Made by a program: the position numbers and the translations under genes. A stretch of 64,000 nucleotides of DNA from CAISIP01 sp031396205 (GTDB lineage Bacteria > Pseudomonadota > Gammaproteobacteria > Burkholderiales > Burkholderiaceae_C): NCBI GenBank assembly GCA_031396205.1, contig JANNKH010000101.1, positions 1 through 64,000 of the forward strand. The letters are read 5' to 3'. Within the stretch, counting starts at the first letter, position 1. Each line of letters begins with the position of its first letter. The notes beneath the pieces are model-generated. The model saw only the letters and a list, made by a program, of their open reading frames with translations, was not told where the DNA came from and did no database searches. Positions 16,315 through 23,774 of this stretch are shown piece after piece.

Positions 16315-16353
16315 ATGAAAACAGACAATTCCGAGCCGAGGGGTTCGCCATGA
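16315..16353 (+). CDS. Possible 12-residue leader peptide before HNH gene
   Basis: ATG 16315 opens a 12-codon frame (MKTDNSEPRGSP) whose TGA (16351-16353) overlaps the ATG of the HNH gene as ATGA. AGAGAG at 16301-16306 would serve as its ribosome binding site, while the HNH gene itself has only a weak one. It could be a coupling leader. Too short to be certain. Confidence 0.3.
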   Translation: MKTDNSEPRGSP

Positions 16354-16874
16354 CTGCCATGCGGACGCGGCCGATCTTCGGCGGTGTGTTCGGCAATGGC
16401 CGCTATTGCCTGGCGACCATGGCATGCATTGCACGGGGCTTGCACGCGGTGCGCTATATGGTCATCGAGCCCCGGGCCGGTTCGGTCTTGAGCGTGGCCG
16501 AGGAAAAGACTGAGGCCCTGCAATCCGCCCGGCGACTGCTGCGGGCAACTGAGGCGCTGTCCCGCATGGGCGAGCATCAGGCCCAGCCCCATCAAGAGCA
16601 GCTTTGGCCGGACGCGGCACTACCGCCATCGGCGGCAGGAGCAAGGCCAGCCCCACGACGACGGCGGGAGATATTCGAGCGCTCAAACGGGCGTTGCCAC
16701 TATTGCGCAACTGTCCTGCAGCTTGACGGCAAATGGCACATCGAGCATCAGATACCGCGCGCGCTGGATGGCGACGACACCGGCATAAATTTGGTGGCCG
16801 CGTGTATGGCGTGTAACCTTGCCAAGAGTGATCGCACGGCGCTGGAGTTTGTAGCGGCGCAGACGTTGCAGTAG
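16350..16874 (+). CDS. HNH endonuclease-domain protein
   Basis: Protein of 174 residues. The C-terminal part is a zinc-type HNH nuclease: CHYCATVLQLDG, then WHIEHQIPRALDGDD with the catalytic histidine, then NLVAACMACNLAKSDRTALEF; the two CxxC pairs would hold a structural zinc and the N of NLVAAC and H of EHQIP are the motif residues. Residues 1-95 are arginine-rich and not recognised. HNH proteins of this form occur as homing nucleases, restriction-type nucleases or island cargo. Its role in the element is not known. Confidence 0.8.
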   Translation: MTAMRTRPIFGGVFGNGRYCLATMACIARGLHAVRYMVIEPRAGSVLSVAEEKTEALQSARRLLRATEALSRMGEHQAQPHQEQLWPDAALPPSAAGARPAPRRRREIFERSNGRCHYCATVLQLDGKWHIEHQIPRALDGDDTGINLVAACMACNLAKSDRTALEFVAAQTLQ

Positions 16875-16969
16875 GAGTAGCAGTTTCGCCAGCCCTAGGC
16901 TGATCCCCGAAAACCCGTTTCCCCGACGGGCTGGGCTGGCAACTTATCGGGGGCATTGGGGGATGCGCT

Positions 16970-17506
16970 ATGGCTGCAAAAAGAGGTCCACTGGAAACTA
17001 AGCTCAAGCCGCGATTTTTGCCGCTGCTGGTCAGTGAGGCCGAGCAACTGAAGGTCATAGAAGGCTGGCGCAATGAAGATCACGAGAAGCTTCTATTGCT
17101 GTGCAAAGAGATGGGCATTGCCGATACACCGCATCGCTTCTATGACTTGTCACTGGCGCTGGCACGGAAGCATTACGCAGGATTTCAACAAGTAGAGCCA
17201 TCGAGCAAATGGACAGACTTGACGCGCGGGTATCTCGTGGTCGAGATTGAAAGATTGACGGCCGAGGGACACGACGCAAAGGCAGCAGCACGCATGCTGG
17301 CAGGGCGGCCAGAATGGAAATCCTTTAGCCGCGCGGGTAGAGGCGGTGAAGGTCTGCGAGTCCAGTATCAGGATTTCAAGAATAGTCGTTGGGCGGCTGT
17401 CCTGCGCGCTGCCTTCAGGCTCTATGAGTACCAAGACAGATTGTCCGAGTGGCACGATGATCTACTGGAGGCGCTGCATGAGCCGCACCCCAAAGCTCAC
17501 TTGTGA
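16970..17506 (+). CDS. Uncharacterised island protein
   Basis: Protein of 178 residues with a basic N-terminus (MAAKRGPLETKLKPRF) and mostly helical prediction. The segment GYLVVEIERLTAEGHDAKAAARMLAGRPEWKSF may contain a helix-turn-helix-like pair, but no family is recognised. Lies 95 bases after the HNH gene in the same direction. Last gene before the AlpA promoter region. Confidence 0.6.
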   Translation: MAAKRGPLETKLKPRFLPLLVSEAEQLKVIEGWRNEDHEKLLLLCKEMGIADTPHRFYDLSLALARKHYAGFQQVEPSSKWTDLTRGYLVVEIERLTAEGHDAKAAARMLAGRPEWKSFSRAGRGGEGLRVQYQDFKNSRWAAVLRAAFRLYEYQDRLSEWHDDLLEALHEPHPKAHL

Positions 17507-17572
17507 AAATAGCTGGACGCGTCATTTTCACTCGCAAAACCATAGCACCCTCGCCTTAGCCGCCATACCATT

Positions 17573-17601
17573 GGACGGTCCGGGACGATACACCGGACGG
17601 T
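17573..17601. promoter_or_regulatory. Repeat pair upstream of alpA-like gene
   Basis: GGACGGT occurs at 17573-17579 and 17595-17601, start to start 22 bases, i.e. two helical turns. Overlapping it, GTCCGG (17578-17583) and CCGGAC (17593-17598) form an inverted repeat. It lies 40-68 bases before the alpA-like start and could be an operator for that regulator or another island regulator. Confidence 0.35.
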
Positions 17602-17640
17602 TCATCAATCTCATATGTCGCGAGACTATAGGAGGCCTTT

Positions 17641-17850
17641 ATGGCGCAGCGTTATATCCGCATCAACGATCTGGCATCGACAAAGGGCAAGCCCGGTCGC
17701 CTGCCCAATTCACCCGCAACCGTTTGGAGGTGGTCGAAGCTGGGGCTTTTCCCAAAGCCTTTCAAGCTCGGGCCAAATACCACCGTTTGGAGCATTGACC
17801 AGGTCGATGCTTGGGTGGCACAGCAAGCCGCTGAAGGCCAACAGGTATGA
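17641..17850 (+). CDS. alpA: AlpA-family phage regulator
   Basis: Protein of 69 residues of the AlpA type, winged-helix regulators or excisionases of P4-like elements. The family pattern is clear: YIRINDLA, GRLPNSPATVWRWSKLGLFPKP (recognition helix region about 21-42) and FKLGPNTTVWSIDQVDAWVA. Strong ribosome binding site GGAGG at 17631-17635. Starts a run of five coupled replication-type genes, so it probably controls the element's excision and/or replication operon. Confidence 0.88.
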   Translation: MAQRYIRINDLASTKGKPGRLPNSPATVWRWSKLGLFPKPFKLGPNTTVWSIDQVDAWVAQQAAEGQQV

Positions 17851-18113
17851 CCGAACCCCAGAAAGCGCGAAGCCCCGAACGGGGGTCCGAGGCCTTCGCT
17901 GAACACACACACAACGTCGTCGATTTTGCCACTGCGCGTGATTCCGGTAAAGCCATCGCCAGCCTGAAGGCGCGGTTCGCCATCGCCGGCCATCAGGTCT
18001 ATGACGGTGGGAACAATGATTTCATCGTGACCCGCTGGGGCATGTCGAGGTATTGCGCCGGCCTTGACGAGTTGCGCATGTTTGCGCGCGTGCTGGGAGT
18101 TGACCGTGGGTGA
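17847..18113 (+). CDS. Uncharacterised small protein of replication operon
   Basis: Protein of 88 residues starting at ATGA overlap with the alpA-like gene. The C-terminal half (ASLKARFAIAGHQVYDGGNNDFIVTRWGMSRYCAGLDELRMFARVLG) resembles short proteins found in similar position in other proteobacterial islands, but no function is known to me. Its stop overlaps the start of the primase-like gene by eight bases. Confidence 0.7.
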   Translation: MTEPQKARSPERGSEAFAEHTHNVVDFATARDSGKAIASLKARFAIAGHQVYDGGNNDFIVTRWGMSRYCAGLDELRMFARVLGVDRG

Positions 18114-18573
18114 GTTCGTGCGGGACCAGTTGCCCGAAGCGCTGGACTACTACACCGGCACCGCCGGACTCACGCTGACGGGCAAGGGCAAGCAGCGGCA
18201 AACCCGTTGCGAGTTTCACGGCGGATCGGACTCCATGGGCGTCAACATCGAGACGGGTCAATTCCTGTGTAGGGCTGGCTGTGGGGCTCGCGGAGGCGAT
18301 GTCCTGGCGTATCACATGGCCGCGCACGGTTTGGGCTTTGTGGAGGCCGCTAGGGCCCTTGGCGCGTACCGTGAAGATGGCAAGCCCCATCGTGGTCAGA
18401 CAAGGCCCACGGCGATCCCTGCGCGTGATCTGCTGCGAAGCGTTGCGGATGAGTTGCAGCTGTGCGTGTTTGTCCTGCATGACGTTCTGAATGGCAAGTG
18501 CACCGACAACGACTACGACCGATTCCGGACAGCAGCGAGTCGCGTTATTTATGTAACGGGGCTTGCATCATGA
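18106..18573 (+). CDS. CHC2 zinc-finger primase-like protein
   Basis: Protein of 155 residues with the DnaG-type zinc-binding domain: C35 and H38 (CEFH), C55 and C59 (CRAGC) surrounding MGVNIETGQF, followed by GGDVLAYHMAAHGLGFVEAARALG as in CHC2 domains. There is no TOPRIM or helicase domain, so it is only the template-recognition part of a primase. Start GTG 18106 chosen for GGGAG 6 bases upstream; a longer frame to 18064 is possible. Overlaps the ATPase gene as ATGA. Likely supports replication of the excised element (inference). Confidence 0.82.
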   Translation: MGEFVRDQLPEALDYYTGTAGLTLTGKGKQRQTRCEFHGGSDSMGVNIETGQFLCRAGCGARGGDVLAYHMAAHGLGFVEAARALGAYREDGKPHRGQTRPTAIPARDLLRSVADELQLCVFVLHDVLNGKCTDNDYDRFRTAASRVIYVTGLAS

Positions 18574-19556
18574 GCGCCGTACTCGCAACGATGGATGCCG
18601 AAATCAAGGCCAAAGGTGGCGCCAAGGCCATGCTCGACCAGATTCTCCCGCTGGAAGCCATGGACGTTCACACGCTGGCTTTGATGCAGTTCAAACAGCG
18701 AGAGGTGATCTTGGCGCCGTGGCTGCACTCGCAAGACCTCACCATGGTCTTTGCGGCGCGAGGGATCGGCAAGACACACTTTGCCATCAGCATCGCCTAT
18801 GCCGTCGCTACCGGCGGCACGTTCGCGAAGTGGACAGCACCAAAGCCGCGCAAAGTTCTTTACCTTGACGGTGAACTACCCGGCGGGGTGATGCAGCGGC
18901 GATTGATGATGCACTGTCCCGATGTGGAGCCGCAGCCGGGTTTCCTGCGTATCTATACGCCAGACCTGTTGCCCGATGGCCGCGCCCTGCCTGACCTATC
19001 GACGCCCGCCGGACAATTGGCTATTGACGACATGATTCTCGACGCCGAAGTGGTGATCGTGGACAACCTGTCGGCCTGGGCCAGATCGGGCAGAGAAAAC
19101 GAGGCCGAAAGCTGGCTGCCCGTCGCCGACTGGATATTGAGCCTGCGTCGGCGTGGCATCGCGGTAATTCTGGTTCACCACGCCGGTAAGGGTGGACAGC
19201 AACGCGGCACATCGAAGCGTGAGGATTTGTTGGATGCGGTTATCGGATTGAGTCGCCCGCCTGACTATGACCCGTCCAAAGGTGCGTTGTTTGTGGCCGA
19301 GTTCACCAAGGCGCGCAATCTGACCGGGACAGACGCGGAAAGCCTGGAACTGGAACTAGGCGGCGACGAGAACCGCGCCACCTGGACATGGCGCACCGTC
19401 GAATCTTCTACCTATGACCGGGTTGTTGCATTGACAAAGGAAGGCCTATCGGCTGGGGAAATCTGCACCGAACTGGACATAAACAAGTCGACGGTATCGC
19501 GCAATCTGCGCAAAGCCAGAGAGCTTGGCGACGTTCCGAAGGAGTCCAAACCATGA
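18570..19556 (+). CDS. RepA/AAA_25-type ATPase, putative replication helicase
   Basis: RecA-fold ATPase of 328 residues. Walker A is AARGIGKTH (62-70), Walker B is VVIVDNLSAW (about 170-180), and VILVHHAGKGG is the downstream sensor/arginine region typical of plasmid RepA-like hexameric helicases. The C-terminus (LSAGEICTELDINKSTVSRNLRKARELG) is a helix-turn-helix that could bind DNA. ATGA overlaps on both sides. The GCAAC repeat cluster begins about 20 bases after its stop, consistent with an origin served by this protein. Confidence 0.85.
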   Translation: MSAVLATMDAEIKAKGGAKAMLDQILPLEAMDVHTLALMQFKQREVILAPWLHSQDLTMVFAARGIGKTHFAISIAYAVATGGTFAKWTAPKPRKVLYLDGELPGGVMQRRLMMHCPDVEPQPGFLRIYTPDLLPDGRALPDLSTPAGQLAIDDMILDAEVVIVDNLSAWARSGRENEAESWLPVADWILSLRRRGIAVILVHHAGKGGQQRGTSKREDLLDAVIGLSRPPDYDPSKGALFVAEFTKARNLTGTDAESLELELGGDENRATWTWRTVESSTYDRVVALTKEGLSAGEICTELDINKSTVSRNLRKARELGDVPKESKP

Positions 19557-20011
19557 GCCTACGTGAAGCCTTCAGGGCAACAGTTGCACGTTGCGCGCCC
19601 TTAGAGATGCAACACGCAACAACCAGCCAAGACCGTGCAACCGGTGACGCAACAACCGCGCAACAACCGCCCGCAAACCCGCATGAATACAGGGTGTCGC
19701 ATGCAACCGCCGATGCAACAGGTACGCAACAGGGGGCGAAGGGCCATGCAACTTTTCGCCCGGAAATTGACGCTGAAAGTTGCGCGGAGTTGCGCGGCCC
19801 CGGAGCGTTGACGGCGCACCGGATCACTGCTGAGCTACTGGCCGCAGCCATGCGCCGATGTGACCGCCACGGCGACGACGAAGCCGCCCGCCAGGCGATG
19901 CGCGATGACTGCCTGGCGCTGCCGACACACCTGCAAGCGGACCTACTGAACCACTTCGAGGCCCGCCGGGTCAACCCTGAAATAACAGAGAGGAAACAAA
20001 ATGACAGATGA
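19553..20011 (+). CDS. Uncharacterised protein encoded across the repeat cluster
   Basis: Protein of 152 residues. Residues ~20-65 are a low-complexity run rich in Ala-Thr and Gln because the DNA there is packed with GCAAC motifs. The C-terminal part (LTAHRITAELLAAAMRRCDRHGDDEAARQAMRDDC) is a helical domain without recognised family. Coupled to the ATPase gene (ATGA) and overlapping the start of the DUF5681 gene by 11 bases. The open frame may be real, with the repeats constrained at DNA level. Confidence 0.6.
   Translation: MSLREAFRATVARCAPLEMQHATTSQDRATGDATTAQQPPANPHEYRVSHATADATGTQQGAKGHATFRPEIDAESCAELRGPGALTAHRITAELLAAAMRRCDRHGDDEAARQAMRDDCLALPTHLQADLLNHFEARRVNPEITERKQNDR
19577..19793. 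repeat. Cluster of GCAAC/GTTGC motifs, candidate iterons/origin
   Basis: Ten GCAAC on the plus strand start at 19577, 19609, 19616, 19637, 19649, 19660, 19703, 19715, 19726 and 19748; four GTTGC start at 19583, 19590, 19779 and 19789. That is 14 copies in 217 bases, where about 0.4 would be expected by chance. Runs are spaced 12 and 11 bases (19637/19649/19660 and 19703/19715/19726), and 22 to 19748, i.e. on one face of the helix. It directly follows the primase and helicase-like genes. Binding by a replication protein is inferred. Confidence 0.6.
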
Positions 20012-20441
20012 GAAGCGAAAGCCGCCAACGCATGCGTGGAAGCCCGGTGAGAGTGGCAATCCCAATGGCAGGCCAGCCGGCACCGGTGAGGTGGCGAAGT
20101 TGCGCGCGGCGATGGCCGAGCATGTCCCGGCAGTGGTGGGGAAGCTGGTCGAGAGCGCGCTGGCTGGCGATGTCGGCGCGTCCCGGCTGCTGCTTGAGCG
20201 CACTGTCCCCCCGCTGAAAGCGAGCGAGGAAAAGGCGGAACTGACGATGCCCGATGGGACACTGACCGATCAAGGGCGGGCCGTCGTTGCTGCCATTGCT
20301 GCGGGTGACCTAGCGCCTGGTCAGGGAGCCGCGCTGCTGGCGTCGCTGGGCACGCTGGCGAAGCTGATCGAGACCGACGATCTGGCGCAGCGTATCAAGG
20401 CGCTGGAGGATCGCAGCGCATCGAAGGGGGCCACGACATGA
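20001..20441 (+). CDS. DUF5681-domain protein
   Basis: Protein of 146 residues. The N-terminal HAWKPGESGNPNGRPAGTGE is the hallmark of DUF5681, found in phage and island proteins usually near packaging or small DNA-binding genes; function unknown. The remainder is helical (VGKLVESALAGDVGASRLLLERTVPPLKA, ALLASLGTLAKLIETDDL). GAGAGG upstream of ATG 20001. Coupled to the next gene by ATGA. Confidence 0.82.
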   Translation: MTDEKRKPPTHAWKPGESGNPNGRPAGTGEVAKLRAAMAEHVPAVVGKLVESALAGDVGASRLLLERTVPPLKASEEKAELTMPDGTLTDQGRAVVAAIAAGDLAPGQGAALLASLGTLAKLIETDDLAQRIKALEDRSASKGATT

Positions 20442-20641
20442 GCAAGTCGATTCAAACGCGGCTGGAGACGCTGGAGCAGGCCGCAGGAGGCATAGAACCG
20501 CGCGGCCCCGTCATTCTGCTGAGGATGAACGAGACCGAGATGCAGGCGTTGGAGCGTTGCGGGCACCCCCCGGAAACGGATGCATTCTTTATCAAACTCG
20601 TGCCGATGGAACCGATTGGAGGACAACATGCAGAAGCTTGA
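20438..20641 (+). CDS. Small coiled-coil-like island protein
   Basis: Protein of 67 residues beginning MSKSIQTRLETLEQAAGG, a short amphipathic helix, followed by a beta-like VILLRMNETEMQ. Starts by ATGA overlap and ends after the next gene has begun. The neighbour at 20628 has the same layout (helix, then strand), so the two look like diverged paralogues. Function unknown. Confidence 0.6.
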   Translation: MSKSIQTRLETLEQAAGGIEPRGPVILLRMNETEMQALERCGHPPETDAFFIKLVPMEPIGGQHAEA

Positions 20642-20894
20642 AAACCGTATTGATGCGCTGGAACGCCAGACCTCGACCAGCAATGACCTGACTGTGTTCA
20701 TCAAATTTGTTAGCCCTGGACCGAATGGTCCGATTGAACACGAGCCAATCGCCTATGTCGGCGGCGTCGGTGAGCGTTGGGACCGGCAGGCCGGCGAGAC
20801 GCTGGAACAGTTCAAGGACCGCGCCAGTCGGGAGGTGAAGCGCGGCCCGTTCGGCTTCGCGAAGCTGCGCGAGTGCTACCTTAGCGACCAGTGA
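20628..20894 (+). CDS. Small coiled-coil-like island protein, paralogue of previous
   Basis: Protein of 88 residues starting MQKLENRIDALERQTS. ATG 20628 is chosen because GGAGG lies 6-10 bases upstream (about 20618-20622); the open frame reaches 20580 without such a site. N-terminal amphipathic helix, then TVFIKFVSPGPNGPIEHEPIAYV and a basic C-terminus. No family recognised. Confidence 0.65.
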   Translation: MQKLENRIDALERQTSTSNDLTVFIKFVSPGPNGPIEHEPIAYVGGVGERWDRQAGETLEQFKDRASREVKRGPFGFAKLRECYLSDQ

Positions 20895-20909
20895 AGCCCA
20901 TGAATGCAA

Positions 20910-21314
20910 TTATCTTGAAGCTGCGGCGCGCGGGGACTCCGCCGAGTGTGTGGATTGCTGCATGGACGCTTGCTGGGGCGCTTGGAACTGCAATGGGTTA
21001 TTTTGCAGAAATGATCCGAACAGCGTAGCCGCACCGCCAATTAGCGCACCGATCAAAGTTGCGATCACGATGCAAATCATCGTGAACTTGTTCGCGCGCT
21101 CGGTCGCTGCCGCAAGGCGCATGTCGAATTGATACTGTTGGTTCAGCTGGCGCAGATTGACACGACGCTGCCATTCCCTGTCCGCCAAAATCCAATCGGC
21201 GGTATGTGTCTTCCATCCGGATTGCCATTGAGCGAGTTCGGCATCAGTCTTCACCGACAAGTGCATGGCGCTCGTGTCATGTAGTGCCGCTTCCCCGCCG
21301 TGCTCAATGTCCAT
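20910..21314 (-). CDS. Small membrane protein at island right end
   Basis: Protein of 134 residues. Residues ~1-75 are soluble and charged, followed by a long hydrophobic stretch (FTMICIVIATLIGALIGGAATLFGSFL, shortened here in meaning to one membrane segment at about 77-103) and a Gln/Ser-rich tail. It is convergent with the replication operon and is the last gene before tRNA-Ala. Function unknown. Confidence 0.6.
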   Translation of the reverse strand: MDIEHGGEAALHDTSAMHLSVKTDAELAQWQSGWKTHTADWILADREWQRRVNLRQLNQQYQFDMRLAAATERANKFTMICIVIATLIGALIGGAATLFGSFLQNNPLQFQAPQQASMQQSTHSAESPRAAASR

Positions 21315-21430
21315 GATGGGGTCTCACCGTCTGAATTGAATTAATGGCGCGCCAAGCGCAATTCTTTAGGTGGGTTTTTTGGGGGGTTGCCAGAGAAAAC
21401 TCCCGGAAAACCGCATGAAACCTAGCTAGT

Positions 21431-21506
21431 TGGTGGAGAGGAGGAGGATCGAACTCCCGACCTCTGCATTGCGAACGCAGCGCTCTCCCAGCTGAGCTAC
21501 CCCCCC
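21431..21506 (-). tRNA. tRNA-Ala (CGC anticodon)
   Basis: Minus-strand cloverleaf of 76 bases: acceptor GGGGGGG (21506-21500) pairs with CCTCTCC, D-arm GCTCAGCTGGGAGAGC, anticodon stem CTGCG/TGCAG with loop TTCGCAA giving anticodon CGC (reads GCG, alanine), T-arm with TTCGATC, discriminator A and encoded CCA (21433-21431). Its 3' end is duplicated at 13636-13649, so it is the integration site of the neighbouring island; the tRNA remains intact. Confidence 0.93.
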
Positions 21507-21518
21507 AACCAGCGTTCA

Positions 21519-21548
21519 ATTCTAGCCACGATGGGGCGTTCAATGCAA
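21519..21548 (-). promoter_or_regulatory. Promoter of tRNA-Ala
   Basis: On the minus strand TTGCAT (21548-21543) and TAGAAT (21524-21519) are separated by 18 bases and end 12 bases before the tRNA 5' end. This fits a sigma-70 promoter with a very short leader. Confidence 0.55.
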
Positions 21549-21624
21549 TCGATTCGCGGCTGCGCGGACGCCGCACGGATCTGCGTGGTTCACAATGCTC
21601 TCCAACAACTTCCAGGAGGCACCG

Positions 21625-22515
21625 ATGGCAGGACAGCACGCAAGCCCGCAATGGTTCGACCGCATGTACAACAACCGCGCGCTGGTACCCGATTTCGCCC
21701 GCTATTTGGCCTCCTGGGCCGGTCATTCGATCGATGCCCGCCAGGAACCCGGTTGCCAGTTGGACGTGCCGTACGGCATTGGCGATGGCGAGACGCTGGA
21801 TGTGTTCCGGTCGGCAGCAGTTGCAGGCGATGGTGCCTGCAAGGCGCCGGTGCTGGTATTCCTGCATGGCGGATACTGGCGTGCGCTGGACAAGTCCGAC
21901 CATTCCTTCATTGCGCCCCCCTTCACCCATGCCGGCGCCTGCGTCGTGGTGCCCAATTACGCGCTGTGCCCGGGCACCGAAATCCACCCGGTCACGGTGC
22001 CGCACATCTGCCTGCAGATGGTCAAGGCGCTGGTCTGGGTCTGGCGCAACATCGACCAGTATGGCGGCGACCCGGCGCGGATCACGGTGGTGGGCCATTC
22101 GGCGGGTGGCCATCTGGCCGCGATGATGATGGCCTGTGTGTGGAGGGCGCATGCCGACGACCTGCCGGCAGAGCTGGTGCGCAATGCCTTGGCGATCTCC
22201 GGCCTGCATGAGCTCGAGTCGATCCGGCGCACGCCGTTCCTGCAGCAGGACCTGCGCCTGACGCCGGAAGATGCGCGCAAGGCCAGTCCGGCCTGGATGC
22301 CCGCGCCGCGCGTATGCATTTTGAACAGCGTGTGTGGTGGTGACGAGAGCGCCGAGTTCCTGCGCCAGAATCTGCTGATCCAGCAGCGCTGGGGTCGCAA
22401 GGTGGTACCGGTGTGCGAATCCTTGCCGGGCCTGAACCATTTCAGCGTACTCGATGCGCTGGTACAGCCGGGCCACCGGCTGCACCGGTTGGCGCGCGAC
22501 CTGCTCGGCCTGTGA
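21625..22515 (+). CDS. Alpha/beta hydrolase (arylformamidase-like)
   Basis: Esterase-type alpha/beta hydrolase of 296 residues. HGGYW (81-85) is the oxyanion-hole motif, GHSAGG (157-162) carries nucleophile S159, and LNHFSVLDAL near the C-terminus supplies the histidine. The N-terminal MYNNRALVPDF and the NYALCP after the second strand resemble kynurenine formamidase-like enzymes of the HSL family. ATG 21625 has GGAGG at 21615-21619; an in-frame ATG at 21595 lacks it. Substrate not certain; no kynurenine-pathway neighbours here. Confidence 0.8.
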   Translation: MAGQHASPQWFDRMYNNRALVPDFARYLASWAGHSIDARQEPGCQLDVPYGIGDGETLDVFRSAAVAGDGACKAPVLVFLHGGYWRALDKSDHSFIAPPFTHAGACVVVPNYALCPGTEIHPVTVPHICLQMVKALVWVWRNIDQYGGDPARITVVGHSAGGHLAAMMMACVWRAHADDLPAELVRNALAISGLHELESIRRTPFLQQDLRLTPEDARKASPAWMPAPRVCILNSVCGGDESAEFLRQNLLIQQRWGRKVVPVCESLPGLNHFSVLDALVQPGHRLHRLARDLLGL

Positions 22516-22557
22516 TGCCGGCGCCGCGCGTCGTCGAGCGCGCGGCGGGGCCATCAT

Positions 22558-23535
22558 CTACATCAGCAGGTGTTCGCCCGCGTTGTCGCCGCCCAGCGTG
22601 ACGTAATTGACCTTGCGGATATCCATCAGCTTGCGGCCGCCCGCATAACTGATCGAACTCTGGATGTCCTGCTCCATCTCGACCAGTGTCTCCGCCAGCT
22701 TGCCTTTGATCGGCTCCAGGATGCGCTTGCCTTCGACATGCTTGTATTCACCTTTGTTGAAGTCGCTGGCCGAGCCGTAGTACTCCTTGAACAGGCGGCC
22801 ATCGACCTCCACCGTCAGGCCCGGGCTTTCTACATGCCCGGCCAGCATCGAGCCGATCATGACCATGGTGGCGCCGAAGCGCACGCTCTTGGCGATGTCG
22901 CCGTGGTCGCGAATGCCGCCATCGGCGATGATGGGCTTGGTCGCTACCCGGGCGCACCATTTGAGCGCCGACAGCTGCCAGCCGCCGGTGCCAAAGCCGG
23001 TCTTGAGCTTGGTGATGCAGACCTTGCCCGGGCCGATGCCGACCTTGGTTGCGTCTGCGCCCCAGTTCTCCAGGTCGATCACGGCCTCGGGAGTGCCGAC
23101 ATTGCCGGCGATCACGAACGCGCCCGGCAGCTTGGCCTTGAGGCATTCGATCATGTGCTTGACGCTTTCCGCATGGCCATGCGCAATGTCGATCGTGATG
23201 TAGTCCGGCGCCAGCCCCAGCGCGACGAAGCGCTCCACCGTTGCGTAGTCGGGTTTTTTCACGCCCAGCGAGATCGATGCATACAGGCCCTTGGCCTTCA
23301 TCGTCTGCACGAATGCGACGTTGTCCAGGCCAAAGCGGTGCATCACGTAGAAATATCCGTTCTGTGCAAGCCATTCGCAGATCGATTCGTCCACCACCGT
23401 TTTCATGTTGGCTGGCACGACCGGAATGCGGAACTGCCGGCCCCCCAGTTCGGTGCTGGCATCACATTCGGAGCGGCTTTCCACGCGGCATTTGCGTGGC
23501 AGCAGCAGAATGTTCTCGTAGTCAAAAATTTCCAT
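22558..23535 (-). CDS. guaC: GMP reductase
   Basis: GuaC of 325 residues, reducing GMP to IMP and ammonia with NADPH in purine salvage. TIM-barrel signatures shared with IMP dehydrogenase are visible: IDIAHGHAESV, IAGNVGTPEAV, KVGIGPGKVCITK (catalytic cysteine near residue 185), KPIIADGGIRDHGDIAKSVRFGA and MIGSMLAGH. EYYGSAS and the absence of CBS domains separate it from GuaB. Stands alone with a long leader that contains a terminator-like hairpin (see 23634-23664). Confidence 0.95.
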   Translation of the reverse strand: MEIFDYENILLLPRKCRVESRSECDASTELGGRQFRIPVVPANMKTVVDESICEWLAQNGYFYVMHRFGLDNVAFVQTMKAKGLYASISLGVKKPDYATVERFVALGLAPDYITIDIAHGHAESVKHMIECLKAKLPGAFVIAGNVGTPEAVIDLENWGADATKVGIGPGKVCITKLKTGFGTGGWQLSALKWCARVATKPIIADGGIRDHGDIAKSVRFGATMVMIGSMLAGHVESPGLTVEVDGRLFKEYYGSASDFNKGEYKHVEGKRILEPIKGKLAETLVEMEQDIQSSISYAGGRKLMDIRKVNYVTLGGDNAGEHLLM

Positions 23536-23633
23536 GATGGCTTCCCAAGCGTAAGAGGACTGTTGGTTGAACAGGTGAGCGCTTGGATCGGGGCCCGGCT
23601 TGGGTCACGGCGTCTTGTGCGGACGCAGAAACG

Positions 23634-23664
23634 AAAAACCGGGCCACAAATGCTTGGGCCCGGT
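23634..23664 (-). terminator. Intrinsic terminator-like hairpin in guaC leader
   Basis: On the minus strand ACCGGGCC (23664-23657) pairs perfectly with GGCCCGGT (23645-23638), with an 11-base loop, and is followed at once by TTTTT (23638-23634). It lies about 100 bases upstream of the guaC ATG. No minus-strand gene lies directly upstream, so its natural place is the guaC leader, as an attenuator. Confidence 0.65.
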
Positions 23665-23774
23665 GACCGATTCTAAGCGTGTCGGGCGTCCTGAGGTTCG
23701 CCCGTACCCAGTTTTGGGGCTATTCACCCGGCGCGCATCGGCCCATAATTCAGACGCTGCTTATAGGGGTCCGT

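Noticed and set aside
22570..23676. A 368-codon plus-strand frame over guaC
   Set aside because: Antisense shadow; guaC on the minus strand is complete and motif-rich.
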